From LCIL01 sp041480845 (GTDB lineage: Bacteria > Patescibacteriota > Microgenomatia > UBA8517), in the NCBI GenBank assembly GCA_041480845.1, contig JBGPAU010000005.1:1-43239 (forward strand): DNA of 43,239 bases. Direction: 5' to 3'. Below the pieces are notes generated by a model that was given only the letters and a program-made list of their open reading frames with translations, was not told the DNA's origin and ran no database searches. The translations under genes and the position numbers were made by a program. This document shows positions 1 through 7,316 of this stretch, one piece after another (position 1 is the stretch's first letter; every line of letters starts with the position of its first letter).

Positions 1-22
1 AAAAATCCCGCGAATTGCGGGA
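1..22 (-). terminator. Intrinsic terminator downstream of tRNA-Cys
   Basis: On the minus strand a 6-bp stem (TCCCGC/GCGGGA, positions 6-11 and 17-22) with a 5-nt loop is followed by a run of T (positions 5-1, cut by the window edge). This is the classic rho-independent form, placed about 45 nt after the 3' end of the minus-strand tRNA gene. Confidence 0.75.
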
Positions 23-65
23 CGAGTCGCTATTCTAACCCATGAAAGATACCAAAGTCAAGTTT

Positions 66-141
66 TGGAGGCCACGACCAGAATCGAACTGGTGCAATAG
101 CTGTTTTGCAGACAGCCGTGTTTCCACTTCACCACGTGGCC
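66..141 (-). tRNA. tRNA-Cys (GCA)
   Basis: Read on the minus strand, the 7-bp acceptor stem GGCCACG/CGTGGCC is complete. The anticodon stem GCTGT/ACAGC encloses the loop CTGCAAA with anticodon GCA. The T arm is ACCAG-TTCGATT-CTGGT. The discriminator is U73, as expected for cysteine tRNAs, and CCA is encoded in the gene (positions 68-66). It stands alone, with its own -10 box upstream and a terminator downstream. Confidence 0.97.
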
Positions 142-147
142 AGACGC

Positions 148-177
148 TTGTATTTTAACACATTCCTTTGATACACT
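148..177 (+). promoter_or_regulatory. Promoter of the PEGA/SH3b gene
   Basis: -35 TTGTAT (148-153), 18-nt spacer, -10 TACACT (172-177) preceded by an extended TG-N motif (169-170). The expected start falls about 3 nt before the ATG at 187, so the mRNA would have almost no leader. It overlaps the divergent tRNA promoter. Confidence 0.5.
152..157 (-). promoter_or_regulatory. -10 box of tRNA-Cys
   Basis: TAAAAT on the minus strand lies 10 nt before the tRNA 5' end, which fits a start a few bases upstream of the mature tRNA. The 12-mer TAAAATACAAGC recurs exactly before metG (10251-10262). No convincing -35 box is seen. Confidence 0.5.
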
Positions 178-186
178 CGGACAGAA

Positions 187-1029
187 ATGAAGGTTTTCAA
201 AATAGTAATTATTTCGCTGGTGGCGTTAACCGCCTTAATTACGGCGACCTTCTTTTTGATAGGGTACTTCAGAGAAAAGCCGGGAGGCGTCCTCATAAAT
301 ACAAGCCCTGTTTCCGACGTTTATATTAACGGGAGCCTGGTGGGTAAAACTCCTTATACAGGTACGTATAAGGCGGGAGAAATAACAATTAAATTGGTTC
401 CGGGTTCTCCCAGCCGGGATTTGATTGCTTATGAAACGAAAATAACGCTTATTCCCGGCATAGAAACCATTGTAAGAAGAGAATTTGGCAAGAGTGAGGA
501 TGAATCTTCGGGAGACGTCATCTCTTTTGATAAGATAGGTGGCCGGGAAACCGGCCTTATTGTTATATCGACACCGGAAAACGCTCAGGTTTCTGTCGAT
601 GGCTTGCCTCAGGGTTTTGCGCCGTACAAAACTTCAGGGATTTCGCCTGCGCGGCATCAAATTACAGTTAAAGCTCCGGGGTATACCGATAGAGTGATGA
701 CTGTAAATACCCAAATCGGCTTTCGTCTTTCTTTATACGCAAAACTTGCCAAAGTCATTACGCCGCAGCCCACCAGTGCTCCGGCTCCGGTTGAAAGAAC
801 TTATATTGAGATACTTTCTACCCCTACAGGGTTTTTAAGGGTCAGGTCCGGCCCCGGCGCCACGGGTAGCGAAATTGCCCAAGTTAAACCGGGGGATCAA
901 TATTTGTTTCTTGATGAAGACGTGGCGACGGGATGGGTAAAAATTCAATATGAAGCCCCGGCTGCGGGACTACCTAACGGAATTGAGGGTTGGGTATCCG
1001 GGCAATACATCAAAAAGATCACCAAGTAA
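187..1029 (+). CDS. Membrane-anchored PEGA-domain and SH3b-domain protein
   Basis: 280 aa. Residues 5-27 form a signal anchor, so the rest should face outside. Two PEGA-type repeats follow: about 33-75 (GGVLINTSPVSDVYINGSLV) and about 123-175 (GLIVISTPENAQVSVDGLP), each with the 'value-G-x-TP' beta pattern of the family. A Pro/Ala linker near 195-205 leads to a C-terminal bacterial SH3 domain (about 208-275; LRVRSGPGATGSEIAQVKPG and EGWVSGQYI). PEGA domains are linked to surface layers, and SH3b domains often bind cell-wall peptides, so an envelope-binding role is likely. No catalytic domain is seen. The stop is 3 nt from the stop of the convergent prenyltransferase gene. Confidence 0.85.
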   Translation: MKVFKIVIISLVALTALITATFFLIGYFREKPGGVLINTSPVSDVYINGSLVGKTPYTGTYKAGEITIKLVPGSPSRDLIAYETKITLIPGIETIVRREFGKSEDESSGDVISFDKIGGRETGLIVISTPENAQVSVDGLPQGFAPYKTSGISPARHQITVKAPGYTDRVMTVNTQIGFRLSLYAKLAKVITPQPTSAPAPVERTYIEILSTPTGFLRVRSGPGATGSEIAQVKPGDQYLFLDEDVATGWVKIQYEAPAAGLPNGIEGWVSGQYIKKITK

Positions 1030-1031
1030 TT

Positions 1032-2012
1032 TTAAATTCCGGGGACGGAAACCCCGCTATAGAGGACCCAGTAAATAAAGAGAAGCCAAAGCCCAACCGC
1101 AATTATGAGAGATCTGTCGGTCAAAAGGAGCCTTTCCGGCGTCTCGCTTTTGCCTTCGAAAATCAAAAACTCGTACCTCATTATCCCAAAAATTGTAATG
1201 GGGATTGTTAACATTAAAAGTTTACCGATTGTAGTGGTTCTTGATAGCTCCGCCAAAACCAGCCAAAAAGGAAGGGACGCCTTGGGACCTTCAAAAAAGG
1301 TGAAAAGCGCCCAGCTCATCCAAGAAGCATTGCCGAACATGGTAACGTATGAAGTAAGAAGTTCTTTTTTGTAAGTTACTAAACTTTTTCTGGTTCCGTA
1401 GCCTAAGTCCTCGGCAATATTAAGCTCCGCTCTTCTTTTACCCGATGCCAGAAACAAGGCGGCTGAAATTACGCAGAGCAAAAACCAAACGGAAAGGTGG
1501 GCATCGATGGCGAAAGCGCCAGCATAAACTCTCAAAACAAATCCGGTAGCAATTATTACGATATCAACAATGGCCACATTTTTAAGAACAAGACTGTAGA
1601 GGATCTGCATAACAAGATATATAACAACAGTTGTCAGAAATAATGAATGGAAACCCATGGTACTTGCCAGGAATATTGAGGTACCGGCCAGGAAAGTCGC
1701 TTCCATGAGGGCAACAGAAACCGGCAAAGCTCCCGAAGCAACCGGCCTAAATTTTTTAACAGGATGAAGTTTGTCGGCTCTAATATCCAAAACATCGTTA
1801 ATTAAATATGTTGCCGATGTAATTAGACAAAAAATTATAAAAGCCCAGACGGCCCTTGTGAGTTGTCCTTTTGCAAAAAGTTCCCCCGTAAGAAAAATGG
1901 CGGCAAAAATAGAAAGATTTTTTATCCAATGCACCGGCCGCATGGCCTTGAAGGCACCGACGACTAAAGAGTCCTTTGTTTTTCCGGCCGTCTCGGCCTG
2001 TGGGTTAGCCAT
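1032..2012 (-). CDS. UbiA-family decaprenyl-phosphate phosphoribosyltransferase
   Basis: 326 aa, about nine membrane segments. The prenyltransferase motif NDVLDIRADKLHP (72-84) followed by KKFRPVASG is the form seen in decaprenylphosphoryl-5-phosphoribose synthases (Rv3806c type), rather than in quinone or heme UbiA proteins. Those enzymes join PRPP to polyprenyl phosphate, the first step toward the lipid-linked pentose donor for arabinans. The start at 2012 is supported by a strong GGAGG 8-9 nt upstream, even though it lies 49 nt inside the preceding WecA-like gene; translational coupling is likely. Family assignment is firm; the exact substrate is inferred. No DprE1/DprE2 partners lie in the window. 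Confidence 0.85.
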   Translation of the reverse strand: MANPQAETAGKTKDSLVVGAFKAMRPVHWIKNLSIFAAIFLTGELFAKGQLTRAVWAFIIFCLITSATYLINDVLDIRADKLHPVKKFRPVASGALPVSVALMEATFLAGTSIFLASTMGFHSLFLTTVVIYLVMQILYSLVLKNVAIVDIVIIATGFVLRVYAGAFAIDAHLSVWFLLCVISAALFLASGKRRAELNIAEDLGYGTRKSLVTYKKELLTSYVTMFGNASWMSWALFTFFEGPKASLPFWLVLAELSRTTTIGKLLMLTIPITIFGIMRYEFLIFEGKSETPERLLLTDRSLIIAVGLWLLFIYWVLYSGVSVPGI

Positions 2013-3055
2013 ATAATAAGTCCTCCAGTTCCAAGGGCTACACCGACCATTGTATAGAGCTTTGTGGCAGTATTCAAATTAAGTGCCAAAAACCCCAGAA
2101 CCGCCGTAATTCCCCAATAAAAATAGGCCACCTGCCTTTTGGTTAGCCCGGCATCGAGGAGTTTGTGATGGAGATGTCCTCTGTCTCCCCAAACGGGGGA
2201 CCTGCCGCTTGCAATTCTTCTTATGATGGTATATCCCGTATCAATAAGCGGAATTCCAAGAACAACCATAAGTGCCCCAACTTTTGTTGTCGAAAGAATA
2301 GAAAGAACTGCAAGAAGATACCCCGCCATTGTACTTCCCCCATAACCCGGCATAATTTTTTGAGGAAATATGTGCCACGGTAGAAATCCCAAATATGCGC
2401 CTGCCGTGATTGCGGCCAGAATTATTACCGGCCATTGGGTAATATCAGCGGAGAATCTCAAAGAAAGGAAGGCGATGGTCAGGGCCGCAATAACGGTTAC
2501 ACCACTAAGTTGCCCGTCAACCCCCTTGGCCCCCATATTTACCATGTTCATCAGAAATGTTATCCAAAGGAGCGCAAAGATATCCGAAAGTATCCAGATG
2601 CTGTGCGTGCTTCCAAATAGTGTAAAGCTTATTTGGGGCTGGCTAAGATTAATTATTCCCCCCAATGGATTGGAAATAAAGGAAATTCCAATTCCGGCTG
2701 CAATTGGGGCGGCGGCAGCCAGAAACCCCAAGGCCAGTCTCAGGTAGGGATTAAGATTTAACCTATCATCCAATGTTCCCATTACAACCAGAATTCCCGC
2801 CCCGATCAGAATACCAATGGCATGTTTATCTATTGGTAGAAATATCAGGCTACTGACCAGAAGCGCCAGAAAAATGGGAATTCCGCCACCCCTCGGAACC
2901 GGGTATGTATGAATAACTTTCGGATGCTTGTTGCGCCTTGGGTCATCAATAATTCCAAGTTTGACTGCGAATTTAATTACCAGAGGTGTTGTAAGAAAAG
3001 CTACAACCGCCGCAACCAACCAGGGCAGAAGAAATAGATTTCGCAAGTTATTCAT
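1964..3055 (-). CDS. Polyprenyl-phosphate GlcNAc-1-phosphate transferase (WecA/TagO/MraY family)
   Basis: 363 aa, about ten membrane segments. Visible family motifs are DDPRRNKHP (37-45), GTLDDR (93-98, paired Asp), NMVNMGAKGVDG (170-181, in place of the usual N-x-x-N-x-x-DG-x-DG) and the GDRGHLHHKLLDAG loop (290-304), which is typical of WecA/TagO rather than MraY. The reaction expected is transfer of a HexNAc-1-phosphate to polyprenyl phosphate, starting a wall or surface glycan. One of the Asp residues of the central motif appears replaced (MGAKGVDG), which may affect substrate choice. It overlaps the downstream phosphoribosyltransferase and is 10 nt after a small membrane gene. Confidence 0.88.
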   Translation of the reverse strand: MNNLRNLFLLPWLVAAVVAFLTTPLVIKFAVKLGIIDDPRRNKHPKVIHTYPVPRGGGIPIFLALLVSSLIFLPIDKHAIGILIGAGILVVMGTLDDRLNLNPYLRLALGFLAAAAPIAAGIGISFISNPLGGIINLSQPQISFTLFGSTHSIWILSDIFALLWITFLMNMVNMGAKGVDGQLSGVTVIAALTIAFLSLRFSADITQWPVIILAAITAGAYLGFLPWHIFPQKIMPGYGGSTMAGYLLAVLSILSTTKVGALMVVLGIPLIDTGYTIIRRIASGRSPVWGDRGHLHHKLLDAGLTKRQVAYFYWGITAVLGFLALNLNTATKLYTMVGVALGTGGLIIWLTHRPRRPEKQRTL

Positions 3056-3065
3056 ATAGCCGGAT

Positions 3066-3398
3066 TCAAATAAAACCCACCAGTAAAATAATTTTTGTTA
3101 CCGTAATGGCCGTTAATACGGATATGACAATGGTAGAAACGGCTAAAAGTTTTTTTAGAAAATCGTCTTTAGTCCAAAGGCTAAGAAATAAATTCAACAC
3201 AGTTATTAGAAAAGATGTCCCGGGGGCGATAAGAAGGCCGAGTGAATTTGTAAGCTGTGCTTCGCCAACAGGACGCCCGTAAAATAGGGGGGCAAGCGGC
3301 GGCATTAAACCTCTAAGAAGAATCAATGATAAAAAAACTCCGGTATTAACTATTATCGCTGCCAGAAAGTAGTTCCGATATGTTATCTTTTTCCACAT
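3066..3398 (-). CDS. Small membrane protein, unknown function
   Basis: 110 aa, three predicted membrane helices (about 9-30, 50-72, 84-107) joined by short loops with few conserved-looking polar residues. Not recognised. It sits between a GT39-like gene and the WecA-like gene with short gaps (24 and 10 nt), so it is probably co-transcribed with the glycan genes and may be an accessory membrane subunit; that is inference from position only. Confidence 0.65.
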   Translation of the reverse strand: MWKKITYRNYFLAAIIVNTGVFLSLILLRGLMPPLAPLFYGRPVGEAQLTNSLGLLIAPGTSFLITVLNLFLSLWTKDDFLKKLLAVSTIVISVLTAITVTKIILLVGFI

Positions 3399-3422
3399 AC
3401 CAAGTCACCCATTGTACGATAA

Positions 3423-4931
3423 TTACTTTACAGGAGCAAAATCGAGCCTTGAATAGATGTTGGCGTTACCGATGGTATTAACCAAGATATATTTTTGTTT
3501 GATTAGGAGTTTCAATTCGGAGTACGGGTAATTATTAGTTAATATAATAAATTTGGGAGGCGCGGCGGCAATATTTTTGGCTTCTTGGGCTTTGGAGGAA
3601 TAATCCAATATATGGTAATCGACAACATATTTTATCGGAGGAAGACGTTTGGAAAGTGCGTAGACAGCAGCGGAATCGGGTCCCCACATAAACACGCGGT
3701 CACTGGTTTTACTTGATGTTGCCAAAAATTGGGCGATCTCGTAATTTCTGTTTGTCGTTCCCGAAAACCCGCTGAAATATTCGGCTTTGGTTTCCCGGTG
3801 GACTACGAAGTTAATAAAACGCAAATAGTAACTTCCTGTCGGATAGAGCCAAAATTTATAATAAACCGGAACAAAAAATGCCAAGGCAAGTGGAATTACA
3901 GTGAGAGATTGCTCCAAACTTTTTTCGGTAAAGAAAGTGGCAAGAAGAAGGGAAATCGGTGCAATTGCCTGAATAATGTAGTGCGGATATGGCCGCTCTG
4001 AAAGGGTAATGGCAAAAAACGCGAAAAGCGTCCAAAGCGAGAACAAAATAAATTTATTTGAAAGTTTTTTTCGGAAGATAAAAAGAATGGAAGACCCGAT
4101 AAGTACAATAAGTCCCCGGATAAGAAGCGGGGCGTTCCTGATAACAAATGATTTTTGGACATCCCCGGGCCTAAAACTGCTCAAATACCCGACGTTTTGC
4201 ATAAAAGCGGCCCTAATGTATTCGGGGAGGGCTCCTTTGAAAAAGTACCAGACAAATGTGATAAGAAGCGGGGTGGCAAAACCAGCCATAAGGATAAAAG
4301 TATTTTTGAGTATTTGTTTCCAGTTGCCAAGGCCCGTAGTTATCAGCCAGTAAAAAACTACAACTGGGGCATCAAATGCGGCGGGAATTTTGAAAAGTGT
4401 TCCCAAGCCAAAAAGAACACCAGCCAAGAAAATTCCCTTCGACTTAACATTCTTTTTAAGAAGCATAAGGAGCGCCAGAATAGTAAAAACGACCATAAAT
4501 AGTTCGGAGTTGATGGTAAGCCCCTCAAGAAGCGGGAGAGTGGTCAGAAGCCCGAAAAGAATAGTTGCGAGTTTTTGCGCCTTTTGGTTTTTCTCGAAAA
4601 AGAACCCTGCGAGTTTGTAAAATATTACAATCGTGACGAGATTCCAAAAAGCCAAAATGATTTTAAACCAGAAGAGATTCCCCGCGACAGCCGCGGTTAA
4701 ATATAAAAGCGGGGGTTTATTGTCGTGGATATTTTTATAAAGAGTCAGACCTTGGCGTACGCCTTGACCCAAAGTCATATAGACCATCTCGTCCCCGTAG
4801 TAATAAGGTTCAAAGAAAGAGGGGATTCTAAGAATGAAGATAAGCGCCAAAATTCCGACAAGCCAATTTGGAAGAGAAGGTATGTGAAGTTTGTCGGAGA
4901 GGATATGAATTTTATGCCAAACTGATTTCAT
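3423..4931 (-). CDS. GT39-like (GT-C fold) membrane glycosyltransferase
   Basis: 502 aa with about 11-12 membrane segments. The first outside loop carries FEPYYYGDEMVYMTLGQG (near residue 40), the Asp-Glu motif of the GT-C/PMT/ArnT superfamily, followed by a DNKPPLLYL motif typical of this group. Such enzymes take a sugar from a polyprenyl-phosphate donor and transfer it on the outer face of the membrane; donor and acceptor cannot be read from the sequence. The C-terminal soluble part (about 400-502) resembles the small periplasmic domain of ArnT-like proteins. The start codon lies inside a perfect 27-nt palindrome (4919-4945), which may regulate it. Confidence 0.8.
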   Translation of the reverse strand: MKSVWHKIHILSDKLHIPSLPNWLVGILALIFILRIPSFFEPYYYGDEMVYMTLGQGVRQGLTLYKNIHDNKPPLLYLTAAVAGNLFWFKIILAFWNLVTIVIFYKLAGFFFEKNQKAQKLATILFGLLTTLPLLEGLTINSELFMVVFTILALLMLLKKNVKSKGIFLAGVLFGLGTLFKIPAAFDAPVVVFYWLITTGLGNWKQILKNTFILMAGFATPLLITFVWYFFKGALPEYIRAAFMQNVGYLSSFRPGDVQKSFVIRNAPLLIRGLIVLIGSSILFIFRKKLSNKFILFSLWTLFAFFAITLSERPYPHYIIQAIAPISLLLATFFTEKSLEQSLTVIPLALAFFVPVYYKFWLYPTGSYYLRFINFVVHRETKAEYFSGFSGTTNRNYEIAQFLATSSKTSDRVFMWGPDSAAVYALSKRLPPIKYVVDYHILDYSSKAQEAKNIAAAPPKFIILTNNYPYSELKLLIKQKYILVNTIGNANIYSRLDFAPVK

Positions 4932-4945
4932 ATTGAAATCAGTTT
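4919..4945. repeat. Perfect 27-nt palindrome, candidate operator
   Basis: Arms AAACTGATTTCA and TGAAATCAGTTT are perfect 12-bp complements around a 3-nt centre TAT. It covers the start codon of the minus-strand GT39 gene and the -35 region of the plus-strand promoter at 4927-4955. Both an operator for a dimeric repressor and an RNA hairpin masking the GT39 start are possible. No T-run follows, so it is not a standard terminator. Confidence 0.7.
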
Positions 4946-4955
4946 AATGTATAAT
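4927..4955 (+). promoter_or_regulatory. Promoter upstream of UDP-glucuronate decarboxylase gene
   Basis: Perfect -10 TATAAT (4950-4955) with a -35-like TTCATA (4927-4932) at 17 nt. The -10 overlaps a minus-strand TATACA (4953-4948) that could serve the divergent GT39 gene. The predicted start coincides with an ATG at 4962. Confidence 0.55.
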
Positions 4956-4961
4956 TTGCCC

Positions 4962-5027
4962 ATGAGCAAGTTAAAATGCTCAATAAATTGCCGAAGGCCT
5001 CAAAACGAGACCAAAGGCGAGTTTTGA
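4962..5027 (+). CDS. Possible 21-residue leader peptide
   Basis: ATG at 4962 begins exactly 6 nt after the TATAAT box, so it would be the first codon of a leaderless mRNA. The frame runs 21 codons (begins MSKLKCSINC, ends NETKGEF) and stops with TGA at 5025-5027, 12 nt before the epimerase gene. Its second half is the 26-nt palindromic element at 5001-5026. It may be a regulatory leader or only chance coding through a repeat; there is no family to recognise. Confidence 0.3.
   Translation: MSKLKCSINCRRPQNETKGEF
5001..5026. repeat. 26-nt imperfect palindromic element (intergenic)
   Basis: Outer arms CAAAAC/GTTTTG (extended one pair by T5000/A5027) enclose a mismatched zone and an inner ACC-AAA-GGC core. 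Size (26 nt) and build match the palindromes found inside genes (12809, 18881, 38912), but the outer stem differs. It lies in the 5' untranslated region of the epimerase gene. Confidence 0.55.
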
Positions 5028-5039
5028 AATAATTTCTAT

Positions 5040-5978
5040 ATGCAAAGCGTATTGGTTACGGGAGGAGCCGGGTTCATAGGTTCACACCTTTGCGACTTTT
5101 TGGTTGAGAAAGGCTACAAAGTTATATGTCTTGATAACCTCTTAACCGGCTCAAAGAAAAATATAGAGCATCTTTTGGGCAACTCTAGTTTTGAGTTTAT
5201 CGAAGCCGATGTGACAAAACCCATTAGTTCTTCGTTATTAGATATTAGTTACATATTTCACCTTGCTTCTCCCGCCTCACCCATTGATTATCAAAATTAC
5301 CCGGAAGAAACACTTTTGACCAATTCTATGGGAACATTGAGTATGTTAGAATTGGTCAAAAAGACGGGGGCCAACGTTCTGATTGCCTCAACATCAGAAA
5401 TATATGGAGATCCCATCAAGCACCCTCAAAAAGAGACATATTGGGGAAACACCAACTCTTTTGGCCCGCGTTCATGCTACGACGAAAGCAAAAGATATGC
5501 AGAGGCGGCTACTTACGTTTATATAAAGAAACATGCAGTTGATGCAAGGATTGTGAGGATTTTTAATACCTACGGGCCACGGATGCAAAAGGACGACGGC
5601 AGGGTAGTAAGTAATTTTATTAATCAATGTTTAGAAAATGCGCCCATTACAATCTATGGTGACGGAAGCCAAACCCGTTCCTTTTGCTATGTAAGCGACA
5701 TGGTGGAAGGGATATTAAAAGCAATGTTTTCCGATAAAACGAGAGGAGAAGTTTTTAATCTGGGTAACCCCTCAGAATTTACGGTGCTGGAACTGGCCGA
5801 AAAAGTTAAAAAATTAACGGGAGCAAAATCGGAAATCGTTTATAAACAGCTTCCTCCGGATGATCCCAAACAAAGGTGTCCCGATATAACCAAAGCCAAA
5901 AAGATTTTAAGTTGGGAACCAAAAGTAGGTTTAGACGAAGGCCTTCAAAAAACAATTGAGTATTACAGAAGTCTTTAA
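5040..5978 (+). CDS. UDP-glucuronate decarboxylase (UDP-xylose synthase), extended SDR
   Basis: 312 aa, the normal length of this family. The N-terminal NAD-binding motif GGAGFIGSHL (8-17) and active-site YDESK (about 146-150) preceded by STSEIYGDP are present. HLASPASPIDY and the segment before the Tyr (WGNTNSFGPRS) match the UXS subgroup, which oxidises and decarboxylates UDP-glucuronate to UDP-xylose. It would supply a pentose to the surrounding glycosyltransferases. ATG at 5040 is used; no clear Shine-Dalgarno is visible. It ends with a 4-nt overlap with the convergent GT39-like gene. UXS versus a related UDP-glucose epimerase is judged by motif; confidence in UXS is good but not absolute. 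Confidence 0.85.
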   Translation: MQSVLVTGGAGFIGSHLCDFLVEKGYKVICLDNLLTGSKKNIEHLLGNSSFEFIEADVTKPISSSLLDISYIFHLASPASPIDYQNYPEETLLTNSMGTLSMLELVKKTGANVLIASTSEIYGDPIKHPQKETYWGNTNSFGPRSCYDESKRYAEAATYVYIKKHAVDARIVRIFNTYGPRMQKDDGRVVSNFINQCLENAPITIYGDGSQTRSFCYVSDMVEGILKAMFSDKTRGEVFNLGNPSEFTVLELAEKVKKLTGAKSEIVYKQLPPDDPKQRCPDITKAKKILSWEPKVGLDEGLQKTIEYYRSL

Positions 5979-7276
5979 AGTTTTTTCATCCAAACGAAAT
6001 TAAGATCCCCGAAACGTTTTTCCCCAGAGGCCTTAAATCCATTAATCTTTACTTCCCCCGCATTTTTATTTGTAATGACCCCTAGGCGCCTAACGTCTTT
6101 GGGGAGTGTTGAAATAATATCGCCTTTTTCCATTAGAGCCGTGCCAACAAAGAATGGCAGCTCTGATCCAGCGGGATTGTAAATTGGAGCCGGGATTCCG
6201 TAATACTTTGATTCCCAAAGCTTGTGATTGCCCGCATCCTCGTTAACAAGGAAATCACCCCCTACTTCCGTTTGTTTTACATAAGCGGCAAGATCTCTAA
6301 AAGGAATTTTCACCGGATTTACAAAGTAATGCCAATCAATAATGGCAAAAAGAGCCATTACAAGAAGAAGCAAATAATTAATATATTTTCTTTTGTCGGA
6401 TGCCAAAATTAGCATTCCGGCTGGGATTGTATAAAGAAGGTAGCGGTTGTAAAAAATTGGTGTGAATTTTTGGGAGATGGTCCAGGTTAAAATTATGGGT
6501 AGTGTAAACCAGGAGACAAAAAAAAGTGATTTTTTAACATCTTTAGTCCAGACACGGAGAGCCAGAGCGACCAGTACCAAACCCCGTGCGTAAACTGCGA
6601 GTGAATGTTTTATTCCTGTACCCAAGTAATCAGAAAATAAATTTCCGAGATCGGAAATTGTTGGACGTCCCAGCCAAAATCCGCCTCCGACCATTTTTGC
6701 CTGGTTATAAAGAGGTACGAGCCACGGGATATAGCCAATGCCAATAGCGATGAATGATTTAAACATTCCTCCTGATGCTTTTTTGTCCCCGAAGAAAAAT
6801 TCAAAGAGAAACCACAACCCTTGAACGAAAATTGCAAAAATCGAAAAGTGATGCGAGTAGAGAGCAAAAAGAGTGGCAATGACGTAGGCAGTCCATTGCT
6901 TTTTGATGAAAAAGTACATTGAGGCGGTAACTCCAGCAGCCAAGATGGAATACATTCTTCCCTCAAACGCGTACGTGAAGAAGAAGGGGTTAAGGACGGT
7001 CAGTCCGAGTGCGAAGAGTGCTGTTTTTCGGTTCCAGTAGTGCGCCGCAATTTTGTAGGCAAAGAAGGCTGCAATTAAATAAAAAATAAACGAGAGTGAA
7101 CGGATTATAATTTCGCTACTCCCGAAAAGTCTAAACGCTAACCATTCAAAAAGATTCCAAAGAGGAGGGGAAGTGTCGTGAGAAATTGTTCTAATAAGGT
7201 CGGGAATTGACTTCATCGAGAGGATTGCGGAAAAAGCTTCATCTCCCCAAAGGCTTTGGTTAAATACCGTGAGCAT
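5975..7276 (-). CDS. GT39-like membrane glycosyltransferase, short N terminus
   Basis: 433 aa, about ten membrane segments. The Asp-Glu motif of GT-C enzymes (SLWGDEAFSA) begins only 8 residues after the start Met, and SHDTSPPLWNLFEWL follows. In relatives a full membrane helix precedes this motif, so the first helix is missing here. An in-frame TAA lies 4-6 nt upstream of the ATG and only 40 nt separate it from the preceding GT2 gene, so no longer start is available. The remaining body and a C-terminal soluble tail look intact. It is either a natural variant or an N-terminally truncated gene. Confidence 0.75.
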   Translation of the reverse strand: MLTVFNQSLWGDEAFSAILSMKSIPDLIRTISHDTSPPLWNLFEWLAFRLFGSSEIIIRSLSFIFYLIAAFFAYKIAAHYWNRKTALFALGLTVLNPFFFTYAFEGRMYSILAAGVTASMYFFIKKQWTAYVIATLFALYSHHFSIFAIFVQGLWFLFEFFFGDKKASGGMFKSFIAIGIGYIPWLVPLYNQAKMVGGGFWLGRPTISDLGNLFSDYLGTGIKHSLAVYARGLVLVALALRVWTKDVKKSLFFVSWFTLPIILTWTISQKFTPIFYNRYLLYTIPAGMLILASDKRKYINYLLLLVMALFAIIDWHYFVNPVKIPFRDLAAYVKQTEVGGDFLVNEDAGNHKLWESKYYGIPAPIYNPAGSELPFFVGTALMEKGDIISTLPKDVRRLGVITNKNAGEVKINGFKASGEKRFGDLNFVWMKKL

Positions 7277-7316
7277 TAATTAAATTTAACATGAAGTTGG
7301 GGTGCAAGTGAAGTGT

